Shown: positions 37,958 to 47,783 of the stretch, one piece after another
How positions within the stretch are numbered: the first letter of the stretch is position 1
Layout of the letters: each line of letters opens with the position of its first letter
Source of the DNA: an uncultured Porphyromonadaceae bacterium
Lineage (GTDB): Bacteria > Bacteroidota > Bacteroidia > Bacteroidales > Muribaculaceae
Reading direction: 5' to 3'
DNA: 64,000 bases
Assembly: GCA_902495075.1 (NCBI GenBank)
Contig: CABUVO010000025.1
Coordinates: 1-64,000, forward strand
The notes under the pieces: generated by a model
Told to the model about the DNA's origin: nothing
What the model saw: only the letters and a program-made list of their open reading frames with translations
Databases searched by the model: none
Made by a program: the position numbers and the translations under genes

Positions 37958-38650
37958 TTATTTGACTCGGAACCAATAGCCGACACTCGCCATAATTGAC
38001 ATAGAGTTGGAGCCCCTAAAATTCTCTGTCCTTCCTGATTTTAGAACATTTCCAAGACCATAATAGAATCGGCCTTCAATATATATCGAATTTCTACGGC
38101 TGATACTAAATTCACCGCCAATACCTGCAGAAATTCCGAAATCAACTTTGTTTTCAGCAGCCATCTGATATTGATAAGTAGTTCTTAGGGCTGCCGGAAA
38201 ATCCGGTATTGACGCAATATTATTATAATCAAAATTTGCCCTGGTAGACTCCCCAATCATGAATCCGATTTCCGGTCCGGCATTGAAAAAGAATCTTCCT
38301 CTTCTGCCAAAATAGATATGAGCAAGAAAGGGAATCTGAACATAATTCAGCGTTCTGGTATACTCATACGGATATTCCTCAAAATTCTCTTTCCATCCCC
38401 TCTGCTCAAAATTCACTTCTGCGATGAGACCGAAATGATTCTCCTCAATATATCTGAAAGTGACGCCTGCGTTGCCACCAAGAGCGAAACCTTGTTTAAC
38501 ACTTGGTGTAAAACTAACTCTTGACAAATCAACACCACCTTTAACACCAACCGACACATTCGATGAATAATGCGTTTGTCCCGACATCTGTGCCGACACT
38601 ATCAGCAAGAACAATACAACGAGCGATATATAGGATCTTACTGTTTTCAT
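37958..38650 (-). CDS. PorT-like outer-membrane beta-barrel protein
   Basis: A 230-residue protein with a signal peptide (about 1-24, ending AQMSGQ) and an eight-stranded type barrel: alternating hydrophobic strands, GVKGGVDLS, a RRGRFFFNAGPEIGFMIG strand, and a C-terminal aromatic strand ending YWFRVK. It fits the outer membrane beta-barrel (PorT) family common in Bacteroidetes. Its start overlaps the stop of the LysM gene (ATGA), so the two are translationally coupled. No specific ligand or secretion role can be claimed. Confidence 0.82.
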   Translation of the reverse strand: MKTVRSYISLVVLFLLIVSAQMSGQTHYSSNVSVGVKGGVDLSRVSFTPSVKQGFALGGNAGVTFRYIEENHFGLIAEVNFEQRGWKENFEEYPYEYTRTLNYVQIPFLAHIYFGRRGRFFFNAGPEIGFMIGESTRANFDYNNIASIPDFPAALRTTYQYQMAAENKVDFGISAGIGGEFSISRRNSIYIEGRFYYGLGNVLKSGRTENFRGSNSMSIMASVGYWFRVK

Positions 38651-40593
38651 TTCACTGTAATCTTTTCAATCGTATTGTACGGAGTGAATCTTACAAGATA
38701 TACTATAGGATTCAACATTCCCGTCCAGTTACCAGGGCGGTAAAGTTCAAAATCACTCTGTACACCATTCTTGGAAGAAGTCAAAGCATTGATATCGAAT
38801 TCAGCATTTGCAAGCCCCCCTATAAAATATAACGAGGCGTCATAACCCACACACGCATAAACCGGGAAAGATTTGGCTGGAGAGCGATCAAACAATGATT
38901 TGTAAACATTCTCAAATTTTCTTGCCTCTGTCGAATTCTTGTCATAATAGAACCTTGAAGGTATAAGGACATTCGCAGAATGGAATCTTTCTTCCATTGC
39001 ATTTTCATCATATACGATCCAGCTCGGACGTCCTATAACAGCAATCTCGGTTAAGGGCGAAAGGCTCTTTGCCTCCTTTACTGCATCCAATAATGCCGCA
39101 ACGTCATCTTTTTTTGTCGGGTATCCGTATATCAGATATTTTCCATCATCACGGAACGGATATTGCGACAATGACTCAACTGAAACTGACTTGATTTTTG
39201 ATGCTGGCAATGCATCCTTTATAGCTGAAGCCAACTGGTCTCCTTCGTCGGCTGTACCGGCATAAAGCAATGTATAGTCATCGTAATCTGTTTTGATTTT
39301 TGCTGCAATCTCGTCATTAAAATAGTTGGAAGGAGTGAGAAGTTGGATTATATAAGGATTCCTGGTGTAAAGCTCATTCTTTACATCAAATGTATTGACC
39401 ATCGGTGTCTGACTAACTTCTGCATATTCCGAAAGATATGCCGGAATTCCTTTCTCCGTAGTGAGGAATAACAAATCAGGATCAACATCCGACAATTCGT
39501 TTAATACCTCAGTTGAATTACGATTTCCATCTATAACTACCACATTTAATTTTGTAGAAAGACGTTTCAATCTGTCAACACCGGTAAGGAATCCTCGTGT
39601 AAATTCAAGATCTTTTCGAGAGGCTGGTTCAGAAAGCAATAAAGCAACCTTGAACTCGCGTGCATTGTTTGTATCAGCTATGCCGTGTACGCTGTCATAA
39701 ATCTCTGCAATACCCTCATTCGTCAACTCGCGAGGATCCTCTTCCACAACAGTTTTCTCCACAGTTGTTGTTTCGATTTTAGGGATTGTTATCAATGACT
39801 TGTTCTTGGGTTTATCAACACGCCCACCATTTGCCTCAATAAGATCTGATTTATCAACTCCTGTTTTCTCTGCTATAGTGTCCCATGTATCTTTTTTCTC
39901 TACCTTATAAGTGGAAAAAGATGTCAGTTTTTCCTCCTCTACCTTTCGGGTAACGCTTTTTACACCCGTTCCTTTTTTAGGGAGCTTTATGACTTCATCC
40001 GCTTTAAAATTCTTTTCAGAAACTCCGGGGTTCATTTTCATAATGGCTGCCACTGTGGTATAATGGTCTTTTGCCACGCCATATAACGTATCACCTTTCT
40101 TGATGGTATAATACTCCGCATTATCCTGCGAATCCTTACGGCTCTCCTCAGCAAGCAAAAGAGTCGCCCCCTCCTTGATACCATTCTTACTGCCGGGATT
40201 CAATTCATAAATTCTATCTACCGGAATACCATACATGCGAGAAATTGCACATACTGTCTCACCTCGTTTTACAATATGGCTTAATGGTTGGGCAACCTCA
40301 TCAACTGAATTCGCTACCACTGCCTCCGGTTGAGGTGTATCATTAGCAGGATAATAGATTTTCATCCCTTTCTCCAAAGGAGACACCGCTTTAGGATTCA
40401 ATTGCTGCAACTGATCATAGTTCCATCCATATTCACGAGATATTCCGAAGAGCGAATCACCTTTCTTAATCACATAAACATAATAATTCTTGCCGAGAAT
40501 TTCTACTACCGGCAACTTCGGAGATGCCAATGCGCTAACTGACAATGAAATCAGAACAACGCTTGCCACTATAATTTTAGATATAACCTTCAT
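38647..40593 (-). CDS. LysM-repeat protein with periplasmic-binding-like domain
   Basis: A 648-residue secreted protein with a signal peptide (about 1-23) and four LysM modules (about 37-83, 104-150, 160-206 and 226-273), each with a KKGDS/KRGET/KKGDT/KKDTW core. It ends in a domain of about 330 residues beginning FKVALLLSEPASRKDLEFTRGFLTGVDRL, which resembles type I periplasmic binding folds of amino-acid ABC systems. LysM would bind peptidoglycan. The fusion is seen in Bacteroidetes, but its ligand is unknown. It lies in the long run with DUF5686 upstream and the PorT-like gene downstream. Confidence 0.85.
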   Translation of the reverse strand: MKVISKIIVASVVLISLSVSALASPKLPVVEILGKNYYVYVIKKGDSLFGISREYGWNYDQLQQLNPKAVSPLEKGMKIYYPANDTPQPEAVVANSVDEVAQPLSHIVKRGETVCAISRMYGIPVDRIYELNPGSKNGIKEGATLLLAEESRKDSQDNAEYYTIKKGDTLYGVAKDHYTTVAAIMKMNPGVSEKNFKADEVIKLPKKGTGVKSVTRKVEEEKLTSFSTYKVEKKDTWDTIAEKTGVDKSDLIEANGGRVDKPKNKSLITIPKIETTTVEKTVVEEDPRELTNEGIAEIYDSVHGIADTNNAREFKVALLLSEPASRKDLEFTRGFLTGVDRLKRLSTKLNVVVIDGNRNSTEVLNELSDVDPDLLFLTTEKGIPAYLSEYAEVSQTPMVNTFDVKNELYTRNPYIIQLLTPSNYFNDEIAAKIKTDYDDYTLLYAGTADEGDQLASAIKDALPASKIKSVSVESLSQYPFRDDGKYLIYGYPTKKDDVAALLDAVKEAKSLSPLTEIAVIGRPSWIVYDENAMEERFHSANVLIPSRFYYDKNSTEARKFENVYKSLFDRSPAKSFPVYACVGYDASLYFIGGLANAEFDINALTSSKNGVQSDFELYRPGNWTGMLNPIVYLVRFTPYNTIEKITVK

Positions 40594-40610
40594 AACTGGA
40601 AATTTTGAGT

Positions 40611-40629
40611 TCGGGTCACGAAGACCCGA
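40611..40629 (-). repeat. Small perfect hairpin before the LysM gene
   Basis: TCGGGTC-ACGAA-GACCCGA, a 7-bp GC-rich stem 18 bases before the LysM start. A -7-like TAATTTTG lies at 40641-40634 on the minus strand, so the hairpin would be at or near the 5' end of a transcript from there. It could equally be an intercistronic hairpin of a read-through mRNA. Confidence 0.5.
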
Positions 40630-40676
40630 TATGCAAAATTACAAAAAAATCCATAACACCTGCATGAATCGTCTCT

Positions 40677-43049
40677 TTAAAATGAAAAATGCAATGAAAT
40701 TCTCAATCCGCTTTTATCAATCCCCGGTCTGTCACGATAAGTAAGGCGCCATATATAATCAACACGCAGAATCGTGAAGATATTATCTATTCCGACTCCA
40801 ATCTCCATATATGGCTTCTTACCCATTGGTGCCGTGGAGGCATCAATGGGAAACTGATATAAGTCTTTCTCAAACTCGGGATTGTTTTTCCGACTCAGAC
40901 CTCCCATAAAACCCTTGAACGTAAATATTTCACGCAATTTAAGTTTTTTCACATATGGGATACGATTGAATATCAATCCATTCATATAATATGAAAGATC
41001 AATAGATGCGAATTTATCCATTGCAAACTCCATGGGATTGAGGAGTGTATATGACTCTGGTTGGATAGTGTATGATATATTCGCATTTTGCCATAACAAT
41101 GCAGGGAATTGCACTTTGCTCCATATCATGCCTCCTTTTAGTATCACATCGGTATATCCGAACGCTGAAAACCAGAATCGCTTCTGAATCGACAGTTCTG
41201 TTTTATTAAGCGTGAAATCGGCTCCCAAGAAACCTTTGGGACCATATTCATGCGTAAGCAGAAATATTGGAGCATCCATGTTTATCGGTTTCCTGCTCGT
41301 TGTTGCCTGCACAAATTTTTCTCCGGGCGCGTATCTGAGGGCGATTCGAAATGCGGCTTGCGTGAAATTCTTGTCGTAATTGCCATCAGAAAGTCTGAAC
41401 GGAATCCATCGGGTCGCCTCCTGTATTTCATGTCGCAGTTCAACTCCGAAAGATAAATTATTTCTTAATTCCAGATTATATTCCAGTTTTGCAAGGCGGC
41501 GATAGGTGATAAGATCACTCTTCATTCTTTTCAACGATAAAAACACATTATCGGCATTAGTGAAAAGATAATGCTGACCAAGTTGATCCTTATCATATTG
41601 ATACGTTGCCCGTATTGAATTGACCGGAAACTCTCTTGACGTATATTTCTTCGGAATAAAAGAATATTCAAGCTCTCCACTGTATTTAATCTTTCGGTCT
41701 CTGAGTCCGTAAGCAACATATCCTCGTGCGAAGACATGAGGGGAAAGTGCCGGAGTGGTTACGCCACCTACCCGGAAACGCCAGCCTTCCGCCGTGTTAT
41801 GACTTATAAAAGTATTCACCGGACCGATATCGACCCTACTTGGATTCCAAGTGGTTATATATCCATTCACAAATACTTTGAGAATTTTTTCTGACCAATA
41901 AAGAAACCATTGTTTTCGCATCAAGGTAGTCATATCCCCCATCTTTGATTCTGCATTCGACAATGGAATCGATCTGACATCGCTCCAGAACTCATTAGAT
42001 ACTGTCTCTGCATCCGGCAATACTACCTCTCGTGCTCCCTCTTTTGCCAACGATTCGAGTTCAGGAAACTGTTTGTCAGAGAAACCGGAATACCGCACCT
42101 GTCTTGAGCCATACAATTTGGGCGTGCCGGGAATAAACTGCATTTCCAGACAAAGATCATCAAGAGTCTTGTGTGTGTTGCCCAAAGAATCCTTAATGAA
42201 ATTCTGACTGATGAAAATATTGTCTACATAATTGAGATTTATGGCACGGGGCACGCGCATGGAAACCCTTTTCACATACTTCACGGAATCATTAACAGGA
42301 ATAAACAATTTACCATTGAAACTGAATGATTCCGGATTATGTGGAGAAAAAGTCAGCTCCACGCATTTTTCATCTCCAATAAGCACCGTGTCGCTGATCT
42401 CATATTTATAATAATCGGCAGCAATATTTGAAAGAGGACTTACAAAACGATTCTGCATCAAAGTAATGTCATTCTGATAAAGATCCACTTCCTTCAAAAG
42501 ATCCTCAAACACTTGCCTTACGTTCTGCTCATTAAAACTTTCATCGAGTCCGTTGCTTTTAAGTCCTTTTACAATCTCGATTGTTTTATTCCGGTTCTTA
42601 CCTGACAACACAGTAGAAGCCTTCTCTTTTAGAGACACATCAAGAATCTGTTTACCTGTCCATGCAGCCGTATCAACAAAATTTGCAAGGAAATTGAATT
42701 GCTTGCCGATTTTCCCTTTACTCTGTGTGAAGGCAATATTGAATTCATTGAGAGCAAGCACCATCTTCTCATATTTATCGTAATTATAAAACGGTAAATT
42801 ATGAGGATCATGTTCGCTCTTATCTTTTCTCACACGCTCCATCAGGGCAACAGCTGGATTGTTTTTCTTGGAGTATTTATTCTTCTTGGGCTTGACCACA
42901 ACCTCCTTTAAATCCCGTCCTTTTGCATTCTCGAAACTTATCGTGTCAACCACAACTGGTCGCTTCATCTGGGCATAACACTCCCCATGAAGAATCATTA
43001 AAAGACACGGCAGGATCAATAAAATATGTTTTATTAGCTTATTTTGCAA
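40677..43049 (-). CDS. DUF5686 family outer-membrane protein
   Basis: A 790-residue protein with a signal peptide ending near GECYAQ. An N-terminal region reads LKEVVVKPKKNKYSKKNNPAVALMERV, followed by a long beta-rich region with a C-terminal barrel-like part ending RPGIDKSGLRISLHFSF. This is the DUF5686 pattern of Bacteroidetes. The carboxypeptidase-like N-terminal domain often fused in this family is missing or very short. The start is TTG, since a stop codon lies three codons upstream and the first ATG would cut the signal peptide. It is 13 bases after the CYTH gene. Confidence 0.8.
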   Translation of the reverse strand: MQNKLIKHILLILPCLLMILHGECYAQMKRPVVVDTISFENAKGRDLKEVVVKPKKNKYSKKNNPAVALMERVRKDKSEHDPHNLPFYNYDKYEKMVLALNEFNIAFTQSKGKIGKQFNFLANFVDTAAWTGKQILDVSLKEKASTVLSGKNRNKTIEIVKGLKSNGLDESFNEQNVRQVFEDLLKEVDLYQNDITLMQNRFVSPLSNIAADYYKYEISDTVLIGDEKCVELTFSPHNPESFSFNGKLFIPVNDSVKYVKRVSMRVPRAINLNYVDNIFISQNFIKDSLGNTHKTLDDLCLEMQFIPGTPKLYGSRQVRYSGFSDKQFPELESLAKEGAREVVLPDAETVSNEFWSDVRSIPLSNAESKMGDMTTLMRKQWFLYWSEKILKVFVNGYITTWNPSRVDIGPVNTFISHNTAEGWRFRVGGVTTPALSPHVFARGYVAYGLRDRKIKYSGELEYSFIPKKYTSREFPVNSIRATYQYDKDQLGQHYLFTNADNVFLSLKRMKSDLITYRRLAKLEYNLELRNNLSFGVELRHEIQEATRWIPFRLSDGNYDKNFTQAAFRIALRYAPGEKFVQATTSRKPINMDAPIFLLTHEYGPKGFLGADFTLNKTELSIQKRFWFSAFGYTDVILKGGMIWSKVQFPALLWQNANISYTIQPESYTLLNPMEFAMDKFASIDLSYYMNGLIFNRIPYVKKLKLREIFTFKGFMGGLSRKNNPEFEKDLYQFPIDASTAPMGKKPYMEIGVGIDNIFTILRVDYIWRLTYRDRPGIDKSGLRISLHFSF

Positions 43050-43062
43050 GATAATTTATTTA

Positions 43063-43512
43063 TCAATTGGAGATTAGCTGGGAATTATAATAACGAGGAT
43101 CTCCCGTCACTTCCTTACCTATAAAAGGTGGCAATGAAAATGAAGTTTCGCACGATGGCAATTCTATTTCAGCGACCACAAGGGGAGCGAGCTCTCCTTT
43201 AAACTCATCTACTTCCCATACGAATCCATCATGTTTCACATAATACCTTACCTTTTCAAGAATCTTGCCGCAACAAAGGCTCAGCATCGCTTCAGCATCA
43301 GCCAACGGAATCTCATATTCAAATTCCAGGCGCTCGATGCCACGATTCTTTCCTTTCACCGTAAGAAATCCTTTATCATCTTTTATCCTTACGCGCACAG
43401 TACGCTCCGGATCTCTATTTAGATAACCCTGCGCGATTCTACTGGATTTATATGCCAACCCACGATAAGAATCATTCTGGACAAGGTATTTCTTCTCAAT
43501 TTCAACACCCAT
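43063..43512 (-). CDS. CYTH domain protein (triphosphatase-like)
   Basis: A 149-residue single-domain CYTH protein. It has the N-terminal EIEKKYLV, TVRVRIKDDKGFLTVKGKNRGIERLEFEYEIP, YYVKHDGFVWEVDEF and VVAEIELP, the acidic and basic residues that line the triphosphate tunnel. Related proteins hydrolyse inorganic triphosphate or thiamine triphosphate, or make cAMP. The small bacterial form is most often a tripolyphosphatase. It follows the DUF4250 gene after 9 bases and precedes DUF5686 by 13. Confidence 0.88.
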   Translation of the reverse strand: MGVEIEKKYLVQNDSYRGLAYKSSRIAQGYLNRDPERTVRVRIKDDKGFLTVKGKNRGIERLEFEYEIPLADAEAMLSLCCGKILEKVRYYVKHDGFVWEVDEFKGELAPLVVAEIELPSCETSFSLPPFIGKEVTGDPRYYNSQLISN

Positions 43513-43521
43513 ATCGAGGAT

Positions 43522-43698
43522 TTATCTGAACTGATTAATGGATGGATTATATTCAAATCCTGCATTCCGAAGGGTGTCTATAAGAGAAGAGAGCTCCACA
43601 CCTTCCGATTCACACAGGTCTTCAAGAGAAGAATAGGAATCGCGCAATTTCATATTCACTGTGCTATAGAGCATTATTGGATCTTTGGGTAATGACAT
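43522..43698 (-). CDS. DUF4250 family small protein
   Basis: A 58-residue frame with ATG at 43698 and TAA at 43522. It begins MSLPKDPIMLYSTVNMKLRD and continues YSSLEDLCESEGVELSSL, ending GFEYNPSINQF. This matches the DUF4250 pattern: PKDP-x-ML, a VNMKLRD helix, and the closing GFEYN. Function is unknown. It starts 2 bases after the aminotransferase stop and is followed 9 bases later by the CYTH gene, so it is surely co-transcribed. Tight packing and family match make it a real gene. Confidence 0.85.
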   Translation of the reverse strand: MSLPKDPIMLYSTVNMKLRDSYSSLEDLCESEGVELSSLIDTLRNAGFEYNPSINQFR

Positions 43699-43700
43699 GA

Positions 43701-44819
43701 TTATTTAAATGAATTTATTTTTGAAACAACATATGAGACTTCTTGTTCGGTCATGACCGGAGAAATCGGTAATGACAGCTCCCGCTTATGAATCGTCTCG
43801 GATATTAATAACGGAGCTGGTATACTCAATATTCCCTTTTTTGCATAACATTTTTGCTGATGTGGAGGAATCGGATAATGTATCAAGGTCTGAACGCCTT
43901 CTTGTTTAAGATATTCCTGCAGTCTGTCGCGTTGCTCGCATAAAACGGGATACAGATGATATACATTATCTTTACCAACCCTCTTTATTCCATCCGGAAT
44001 CCGGATAAGGGGATTGCAAATTTCATTACCGTATCTCATTGCGATCGCACGTCGCCTGTCACTGTCGGAATCAAGTCTTGCTAATTTTAACGACAACACA
44101 GCTGCCTGGATTTCATCCAGCCGTGAATTCCTGCCCAAGGAGTCAAATACATATTTACGATCAGAACCGTAATTAGCAAGTCGTCTCACGGTTTTTGCAA
44201 GAATATCATCATTCGTGGTCACAGCCCCGCCGTCGCCAAGAGCTCCGAGATTCTTACCTGGATAGAAACTATGTCCTGCCGCATCGCCAAGAGATCCAGT
44301 CTTTCTGTTTTCAAAAATGCATCCATGAGCCTGCGCATTATCCTCAATAAGTTTCAAGTCATATCGCTTACATATCTTCCCGATCTCATCAGTATATGCG
44401 CATTTTCCATAGAGATGCACTATCATCAAGGCTTTAGTTTTGTTTGTGATGCATTTCTCAATCTTTTCAGGATCGATCTGGAGTGTTTCAATATCCGGTT
44501 CAACAAGGACAGGCACCAATCCATTTTCAGAAACAGCCAATATTGATGCAATATACGTATTTGCGGGAACAATGATTTCGTCTCCATCACGCATTATGCC
44601 CAATTCTTTATAAGCTCTCAATATCAATGTCAAGGCATCCAAACCGTTGGCGCATCCCACCGTGTGCGACACGCCAATATAATCTGAATACATCCGTTCA
44701 AACTCCTCATTCTCTCTCCCTTGTAGATACCATCCGGAAGCTACCACACGATTGACAACCTCAGATATCTCGGGTTCAAAAGAATTTGTGACGCGTTCAA
44801 GATCAAGAAACTTAACCAT
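43701..44819 (-). CDS. DegT/DnrJ/EryC1/StrS sugar aminotransferase, FdtB-like
   Basis: A 372-residue PLP enzyme of the nucleotide-sugar aminotransferase family. It has GCANGLDALTLILRA, IVPANTYIASILAV, EDNAQAHG, and the Schiff-base lysine in SFYPGKNLGALGDGG, with the C-terminal YHLYPVL and IHYPIPPHQQ. Together with the FdtA-like cupin directly upstream it would make a 3-amino-3,6-dideoxyhexose from a dTDP-4-keto sugar. Start ATG 44819 overlaps the cupin stop as TGATG. No dTDP-glucose synthase or dehydratase is in the window. Confidence 0.88.
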   Translation of the reverse strand: MVKFLDLERVTNSFEPEISEVVNRVVASGWYLQGRENEEFERMYSDYIGVSHTVGCANGLDALTLILRAYKELGIMRDGDEIIVPANTYIASILAVSENGLVPVLVEPDIETLQIDPEKIEKCITNKTKALMIVHLYGKCAYTDEIGKICKRYDLKLIEDNAQAHGCIFENRKTGSLGDAAGHSFYPGKNLGALGDGGAVTTNDDILAKTVRRLANYGSDRKYVFDSLGRNSRLDEIQAAVLSLKLARLDSDSDRRRAIAMRYGNEICNPLIRIPDGIKRVGKDNVYHLYPVLCEQRDRLQEYLKQEGVQTLIHYPIPPHQQKCYAKKGILSIPAPLLISETIHKRELSLPISPVMTEQEVSYVVSKINSFK

Positions 44820-45217
44820 CACTTTCTTTTTAATCTTAGAAACTCATCGTAATCGCGGATATAATCTCCCTCATCATAAAAGTCGGAAGCGAGCACCAAC
44901 GCCACAGCCCCGGAAGAAAAATCCACAAGATGCGACCATGTTCCGGGCGCAACCAGCAAACCTTCATAAGGTTTATTCAACATTATTGACTCCCGCGTAT
45001 AGCCATCGTCAAGATGAACCGTGAAGCTTCCGCCAACAGCGATTATAAATTGATATAACGTATGATGTGCATGCCCGGCGCGGCTCTCGCCGCCCGGCAC
45101 ATCATATATGAAAAACACTCGCTTCATATCAAACGGAATATTAATTCCGTTTTCTACCACAGAAAGATTCCCTCTTCTGTCGAGATGACGCGGGAGTTCT
45201 ATTATCTTGTAATCCAT
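44819..45217 (-). CDS. FdtA/WxcM-type cupin, dTDP-sugar 3,4-ketoisomerase
   Basis: A 132-residue cupin. RRGNLSVVE, DVPGGESRAGHAHHTLYQF, the middle strand FTVHLDD, and PPG-like VAPGTWSHLVDF match the FdtA/QdtA group, which isomerises dTDP-4-keto-6-deoxyglucose to the 3-keto sugar. The paired histidines in GHAHH are the expected catalytic residues. It lies 11 bases after the GH51 gene and is translationally coupled to the aminotransferase. Confidence 0.87.
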   Translation of the reverse strand: MDYKIIELPRHLDRRGNLSVVENGINIPFDMKRVFFIYDVPGGESRAGHAHHTLYQFIIAVGGSFTVHLDDGYTRESIMLNKPYEGLLVAPGTWSHLVDFSSGAVALVLASDFYDEGDYIRDYDEFLRLKRK

Positions 45218-45228
45218 TGTTCCGTATT

Positions 45229-47760
45229 CTATCGGGAGTGTATTCTAACCACATTAAAAGAATATGGTTCAGCTTTAAAATCAAGCTTTCCTCCTTTTAT
45301 AGAAACGGATGTATTACTCGGTTTAGTGCATTCCTCCTCAGGATTACCGCAAAGGGTTGTTATTTCACCCATCGCATCTCCCGATACGTGTTGCTGCAAA
45401 TCGTCAGAAACCATTACGCCAACCGGCAAAAGATTCGCGATCTTCACTATCAGGTCTCCCGTTTTATCATCTATCACATGCGAAACCCCAAAGCGTTTCT
45501 TCACATCTTCGGAAGAATCAGAAAGGGATATAGAGCTTGAGATGTAATGACTGCCGGAATTATTGCCATACATTCTCTGAACGTAATAATCAGGCGTAAG
45601 TCGAATGGAATCATTATTAAAGAATATAAGATCCGGACACCAGTTGTAATGTCCGTCCTTGGCAAAAAGAGGGGCATATGAAGTCATTTCAACAACATCC
45701 GCATTCCTTTCTACATCCGTAAGATATAACGCAATGGTAAGAGCTGCCTCAAGTGTGTTCTTTCTGTCGGGCATGTGCGATGCATATTCCCCAAGATAAA
45801 CTTTTGGTCCCTTTCTGTCATAATTATCGTAATAGTCCCTATTATTGAGATACCAGCCCGGCGCAACATAATAGTGTTCATCAACCATAGCCACACCTTC
45901 CTTTTTGGCAAATTTCCATCCTTCGGTATAATCCGATCCCTCGAAGAATGGACCAACCGTGCCTACTACCGTAATCTCCGGATGTTTCTGTTTGATAATG
46001 TCATGAATATATTTGAAGCGTTCTTCAAACACTTCCGTTATCATATCTTCATTCCCTATTCCCAGATATTTAAGATTAAAAGGCTTGGGATGACCCGCCG
46101 CAGCGCGTTTCGCCCCCCATTCCGTATCCTCGCTTCCATTTGCATATTCAATCAGATCCAATATATCCTGAACGTACTTATCCATTTCAGACATCGGGAT
46201 ACCACACTGCTGTCCGAGAGTTGTAATCTCATTGACAGAATGAGAATGCGCTCTTCCTGAATTCTGACATGGCACTCCGGCAGCCAATACCGGAAGCGGT
46301 TCCGCACCCAAATCCTCACAAAACAAGAAATACTCATGATAACCCAGACCGCGAGTCTGATGATAGTTCCAAAGATTTCTCAACGGTTTCCGGCTTTCAA
46401 GAGGTCCGATAGATCCCTTCCAATCATATATGTTGTCTAATCCATCGCCATGAGCCACACATCCGCCCGGAAAACGCACAAAACGAGGTTTTAGGTCAGC
46501 AAGTGTTTCGGCAAGATCTTTCCTCAAACCATTGCTCCTGTTTTTATATGTGTTTACAGGGAATAATGAAACCATATCAAGATCGCACTCGGTTTTAGCT
46601 GGGATTTCGATTGAAAGATGTGCTCCGGATTGAGTGGATTTTGCCTTTATCTTTCCCTCTACCTTCTGCCATCCGATTCCGCGTGCGGTTATTTTCTCAG
46701 AACCAATCACAGCCCCGTCCTTTGAAATAAGACTTACATTGAAAACTCTCTTACCCTGATTCCCAGACAATCTTACAAACATTGAGAAAACATAATTTTC
46801 TCCTTTCTTTACTGAGATTCCGTCGAAGCCATCATTCTTCAGACTCAGAGATTGCTTAAAATTATTGATGCTGAGATAATGTGGATTATTCGGATGTATC
46901 GGGTCCTTATCCATAAATGTCATCTTTACGGGATTTCCGGCAAAATCGCAAAGACTCCAGGAATAAGATGGTCCCCACCCTTTCTTATGGTTCTCGCTAT
47001 AATCATATTCAAAATCGCGATTCTGAACCATTTCCGCGTACAGCCCCCCATCAGCTGCATAACTGATATCCTCAAAGAATATGCCGATAAGCTTATCGCT
47101 GATTTTTAACGGAGATTCGTTTTTATCATGTGAGATATTTGCTGTTAAGTTTTTAAGATTGGCAAACCTTGCTGCATCATCATTCATCAGCTCCCCTTCC
47201 AGACGTGTCTTGATTCCTCGCTCTTTTACATAAGAATGCAATGAATTCACAACCGAAGTCGGAATTTTTATTATACCACCTTTTACATTCTTGCCATTCA
47301 AAACAATTTCTCCCGATTCGCTTCCGACAAGACCGCAATATCCCAGTTTACAAGAATTATCTTTTGTTGCATATCTTTGTGGCTCCCAATTTATAAGATC
47401 CTTAGAAACGGCAGATGCTATTGTCTCCCTTTTATCGGAAACATACCATATTGCCATCCATCCGTCTGTCGTTTTATACAGACGGGGGTCGAACATTGTC
47501 TTGTGACTTCCCCAGGGACCGAAATCCGACGACACGAAATCATATCCTGATTTTGAGTTTCCGGCAGGATCGCATATTGATTCCCAATTCTTTCCATCTT
47601 CACTCCATGCCATTCGCAATCCGCTTTTTCCATTAGGCTTTGAATATGAGAAAAGACAGACAGAATCCATTTGAGAAACCGCTACATTCTCGGCATTTGC
47701 GGAAAAAGCAGCCGCAAGTGCATAGACACCCGCAGCCGCTTTCATTATAGATCTAAACAT
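45229..47760 (-). CDS. GH51 alpha-L-arabinofuranosidase with N-terminal GH43-like fragment and CBM
   Basis: An 843-residue secreted enzyme with signal peptide (about 1-23). Residues about 30-210 resemble part of a GH43 propeller (MAWSEDGKNWE, MFDPRLYKTTDGWMAIWYVS) without a full catalytic set. A GH51 region starts FFEDISYAADGGLYAEM (about 228-244), with an embedded carbohydrate-binding-like beta domain (about 250-400). The acid/base Glu571 is in GIGNED and the nucleophile Glu658 in YLGEYA. It probably removes arabinofuranose from plant arabinan or arabinoxylan. ATG 47760 is preferred over a TTG nine bases earlier. It is 23 bases after the GH97 gene. Confidence 0.88.
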   Translation of the reverse strand: MFRSIMKAAAGVYALAAAFSANAENVAVSQMDSVCLFSYSKPNGKSGLRMAWSEDGKNWESICDPAGNSKSGYDFVSSDFGPWGSHKTMFDPRLYKTTDGWMAIWYVSDKRETIASAVSKDLINWEPQRYATKDNSCKLGYCGLVGSESGEIVLNGKNVKGGIIKIPTSVVNSLHSYVKERGIKTRLEGELMNDDAARFANLKNLTANISHDKNESPLKISDKLIGIFFEDISYAADGGLYAEMVQNRDFEYDYSENHKKGWGPSYSWSLCDFAGNPVKMTFMDKDPIHPNNPHYLSINNFKQSLSLKNDGFDGISVKKGENYVFSMFVRLSGNQGKRVFNVSLISKDGAVIGSEKITARGIGWQKVEGKIKAKSTQSGAHLSIEIPAKTECDLDMVSLFPVNTYKNRSNGLRKDLAETLADLKPRFVRFPGGCVAHGDGLDNIYDWKGSIGPLESRKPLRNLWNYHQTRGLGYHEYFLFCEDLGAEPLPVLAAGVPCQNSGRAHSHSVNEITTLGQQCGIPMSEMDKYVQDILDLIEYANGSEDTEWGAKRAAAGHPKPFNLKYLGIGNEDMITEVFEERFKYIHDIIKQKHPEITVVGTVGPFFEGSDYTEGWKFAKKEGVAMVDEHYYVAPGWYLNNRDYYDNYDRKGPKVYLGEYASHMPDRKNTLEAALTIALYLTDVERNADVVEMTSYAPLFAKDGHYNWCPDLIFFNNDSIRLTPDYYVQRMYGNNSGSHYISSSISLSDSSEDVKKRFGVSHVIDDKTGDLIVKIANLLPVGVMVSDDLQQHVSGDAMGEITTLCGNPEEECTKPSNTSVSIKGGKLDFKAEPYSFNVVRIHSR

Positions 47761-47783
47761 AATTGTCAATATAGAATAGATTG

